DNA from: Steinernema hermaphroditum
Lineage: Eukaryota > Nematoda > Chromadorea > Rhabditida > Steinernematidae
Assembly (NCBI GenBank): GCA_030435675.1
Contig: CM059622.1
Location: forward strand, 5,766,001-5,830,000
DNA: 64,000 nucleotides
Reading direction: 5' to 3'
Positions 61,522 to 64,000 of the stretch are shown here, piece by piece. How positions within the stretch are numbered: position 1 is the stretch's first letter; each line of letters opens with the position of its first letter. A program made the translations under genes and the position numbers. The notes under the pieces were generated by a model. That model did no database searches. It worked only from the letters and a program-made list of their open reading frames with translations, and was not told the origin of the DNA.

Positions 61522-62488
61522 TTCCACCTGATGTGATCTGGATAGGCAATAAGCGTAGGAAACGTTTCAAATGGGGGGACAGCGACGCGTCTCCGACGCA
61601 CTGGGCATCGCTTCCGAAACCGCGAGATTGCCGCCAGTCACAGGGCGGGTTTACGAGTGCACGTTACGTTCCAGGAAGAGAATACAGTCTCTGATAGCAA
61701 GAAGTCACAAAGATCGACAAGGCACGCTATAAAAGAGAGTTTCATGAAGTTGATTGGGGATATTTTCTGGATAAGGTTGCGAAAAAAGGCATTCGAAATA
61801 GTGCGCGATGCCACTTCGTAAAACTGTTACGTTCCTCACCTCAAAGGCGATTCCATGCGGGACCACATCCAGTGGCGATATCGATTTGGGAGGTTTAGGA
61901 GGGCGCGGATACGGTAGTACTGGAAAAGGAGAGAATAGGCAATTATGACGAGATATCAACTCATTTCTATTGGGCGACATGGAAGATTTGCAAAAAAGAT
62001 GTCTCCTGTCTGTGCTTTATTTCTCGCGCAGTCTAGACATCAGTCTCGACATTAGAGTCAGTCCACTGTCCGCCTCAGACGGGGAATCCTGAATACGGTA
62101 TCAGTGGCCGTCGGATATGCATTTACAGAAACTAACAGAATTCAGACAAAAAGCAGACATGAGCGTTCGTCGAAGGGAGACATGTCTACGTCTATCCTTC
62201 TCGTATTTCTTCCAATGCCCATGCGACACTCGGATATGTCGCATGCCCTGGTTCTTTTTTCTGGTTATCTTTTTATATAACGGTCGGTCCACGAGCAATC
62301 GTTCGAGTCGGGCAGAACCCGACCCTCCAGGAGGTGGCAAAGCTTACTAGACACACGCCAATCAAGGGAAACATAGTCCAAACAGATCAAGCTGCAGATA
62401 ACGTACCACAAATGCAGAAACACACAAATCAAGAACATACGAAAAGCACCACAATTTACTCTGCCGTCATTCAGATACAATCACACAT
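61522..62488. other. Spacer between the two pabp-2 genes
   Basis: 967 bp with no gene recognised. TACGGTA words at 61910 and 62095. GTCTAGACATCAGTCTCGAC at about 62031 is another GTCTG/CAGAC cluster. Confidence 0.4.
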
Positions 62489-63299
62489 TTACATGAAACC
62501 ACCACGGGGACCACCCATCCAACGGCCTCCGCGCGAAGCACCTCGAGTACCATACTTGACAATCATGCCGCCCTGGACGCGGCCACGGGGCATGCGGTTG
62601 GTGGTGCTGATTCCAGGTAAGTTTGTCCGTTTCGCAGAGACCTTGATTTGTCGCTCGCGGAAGATCGACTCGTTCAGAGCCAGCGCGTTCTGCATGCCCT
62701 CCTTGTCGATGAACTCGATGTAAGCGAACCTGAAGAGAGTATGTACTGAATGATCGGAGGTCGGGAAAGCGAACACACCCTTTGGGATGGCCCGTGAACT
62801 TGTCGTAGAGGATAGTGACGCGTTCCACGCTTCCGCAGCTGTGGAAGTGCTCTTCGAGTTCCTCGGGGCGGGAGTAATAGTCGACCTGAAATAGTGGAAA
62901 AGCTATTGTTCGTTTTTATGGGTTCGTTCGGAAACGTAAAGCGGAGTAGCTGGAGATCTTTAAATCGCCACTCTGGTGAGATTCCTTTTTTTGAGCAAAG
63001 CTCTTTGAAGATTTGCTCCAAATACGGTATTCCCTTGCATTTATTGGAAGAAGCATCTCAAGGAGACTTACATTTCCGACGTACACGGACCGCGAGTCGA
63101 TCTCGGTCTGCTCCTCGGGGGTGTTATAGTGCGTGGTGGAGCTCTCGGTGCTACCGGTGCTGCTGGCAGTGGTAACGGACATCTCGTTCTGCATGTCGCG
63201 GAGCTTCTTCGCGTCCCGCTCGATCTCCAGCATGCGCTCCTCAAGTTTTTTGAGATCGTCGTCGTCCGCCATGGGAGTGCCATCGATTTGGTGACTCAT
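62489..63299 (-). CDS. Second PABPN1 paralogue
   Basis: Three exons (63299-63072, 62885-62779, 62729-62489) encode 191 residues with the same intron positions as pabp-2. The RRM is almost the same (one HFHGCG/HFHSCG and a few later changes). The N-terminus is diverged and shorter ([20 protein letters not shown]), lacking the acidic leader. The C-terminus keeps only a reduced RG region ([20 protein letters not shown]). Vertebrates have a germline/embryonic PABPN1-like paralogue of similar layout; a comparable specialisation here is inference. It lies 0.97 kb upstream of pabp-2 in the same orientation, so it arose by tandem duplication. Confidence 0.93.
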
Positions 63300-63751
63300 A
63301 TTTACCTGGAACAACAGGAAACATTAAATTTGTAGCTAACAACGCGACAAAATCATATGAAGCTTATTTATGATATGCAAACAAAATAAATGTCACCCAG
63401 TAAAATGTCAGATCTAAACATGTTTACCCTCGACACCCTCTTCCACGAATACTTGCGCATTTTCGTTAACAGCCATTAGCAAACGAAATGAATCGGAGAA
63501 TTAGGTGCGACCATAGACCTCAATCGCAAAATAGCAATTATGGAACATTACACGGAAAATGTCCAAGAAGATTGCCACTCGTTCCACAGAAAAGACGAAT
63601 AAGGCGCGCAACAAGAACGCTCGCCACAAAGCGAAGGATCGGGAGAAAAGTCCGTACAGACACCTTCAAACGAATCGTGAGGCATTCGTCTCAGGATCCA
63701 AGCATATCTCTATCTGGAACGCGACAACGCCTAGACTAGCGGGACCGAGAC
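63300..63751. other. Upstream region of the PABPN1 paralogue
   Basis: A/T-rich promoter-like sequence. No supported gene. Confidence 0.4.
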
Positions 63752-63910
63752 CAGTGATGGGTCTCGCTCGAAATTTCGCCGAGTCTCGGTTTCGGTTCTC
63801 GGTCTCGGTCTCGAAACTTTTCGAGTCTCGATTCTCGGTCTCGAAACTTTTCGAGTCTCGATCTCGGTCTCGAAGCCATCGAGACTCGGTCTCGGTCTCG
63901 AAAAATTTTA
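63752..63910 (+). repeat. TCTCGG-rich minisatellite, possibly within a mobile element
   Basis: From 63778 a roughly 30 bp unit (TCTCGGTCTCGAAACTTTTC plus GAGTCTCGAT) repeats about four times with variation. It begins just after CAGTGATGGG (63752-63761), a word often found at ends of hAT-family elements. If so, the element extends past the window edge; no second end can be checked. Confidence 0.55.
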
Positions 63911-64000
63911 CTTTATGACTTGCAAAAAGGAATAATTTCAAACAGTTTAAACAAAAAAGGAACAATTTCAAACAAACAGTCAACAAATAGTGTCTAAGTC

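Noticed and set aside
62270..62340. tRNA-like B-box around 62300 (GTTCGAGTC)
   Set aside because: No matching T stem, anticodon arm or A-box at proper distance on either strand.

Overview
The window looks like genomic DNA of a free-living rhabditid-type nematode that is not Caenorhabditis elegans. Genes are compact and intron-rich, with many 40-60 bp GT..TTTCAG introns. Several start codons sit just behind a TTTCAG-type acceptor, as expected for spliced-leader trans-splicing. The best matches are nematode orthologues: iftb-1, cyc-1, rskn-2, pezo-1, mec-8, tdpt-1 and pabp-2. From memory, several of these lie on C. elegans chromosome I, so this may be a piece of the equivalent chromosome. All gene models were spliced by hand. 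Where exon lists are given, the phases were checked across every intron.

Layout. 0-12 kb is a dense cluster: a PDZ protein (-), eIF2-beta (-), an unrecognised 451-residue protein (+), cytochrome c1 (+), an ABHD18-like hydrolase (-) overlapping head-to-head with a Maf pyrophosphatase (+), and the two-kinase-domain MSK orthologue rskn-2 (-). 14.5-21 kb holds a compact Piezo channel gene of 17 exons, with two RNA-hairpin-like inverted repeats in one intron. A small ML-domain lipid-binding protein follows. 22-27.2 kb is a transposon nest: an intact RTE-type LINE with a perfect 14 bp target duplication sits inside a TIR element whose arms are made of four GAGAAAATATCCC repeats. 27-40 kb is gene-poor apart from mec-8 and one copy of a SINE-like element. 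40.7-49.3 kb holds a BCL9/Legless-like protein (HD1 motif), a Ly6-type protein with an apparent frame problem, the TDP2 orthologue, an intact Tc1/mariner transposon with near-perfect 247 bp TIRs, and a PDZ-SH3-GK MAGUK. 52-55.7 kb is a zone of broken genes and repeats: an intron-containing eIF3c fragment, an orphan gene, a second SINE-like copy inside a T-rich GCGGCG tandem array, and a Lon-like relic. 55.8-63.3 kb holds an RSK-type kinase without its C-terminal kinase domain, serine racemase, an EEF1AKMT4-like methyltransferase, and a tandem pair of pabp-2 genes. The window ends in a TCTCGG-rich minisatellite.

Functional themes. Translation and RNA genes (eIF2-beta, two PABPN1 paralogues, mec-8) sit among signalling genes (MSK, RSK-like, MAGUK, BCL9-like). 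There is no convincing operon. The most interesting material is: (1) the non-coding mobile elements, above all a ~510 bp SINE-like family whose 5' end resembles the 5' UTR of the resident RTE; (2) intronic foldbacks rich in GTCTG/CAGAC, two of which pair completely only in the sense RNA because every mismatch is a G:U wobble; (3) the BCL9-like protein; (4) the pabp-2 duplication, whose first intron is conserved while the N-terminal coding sequence has diverged.
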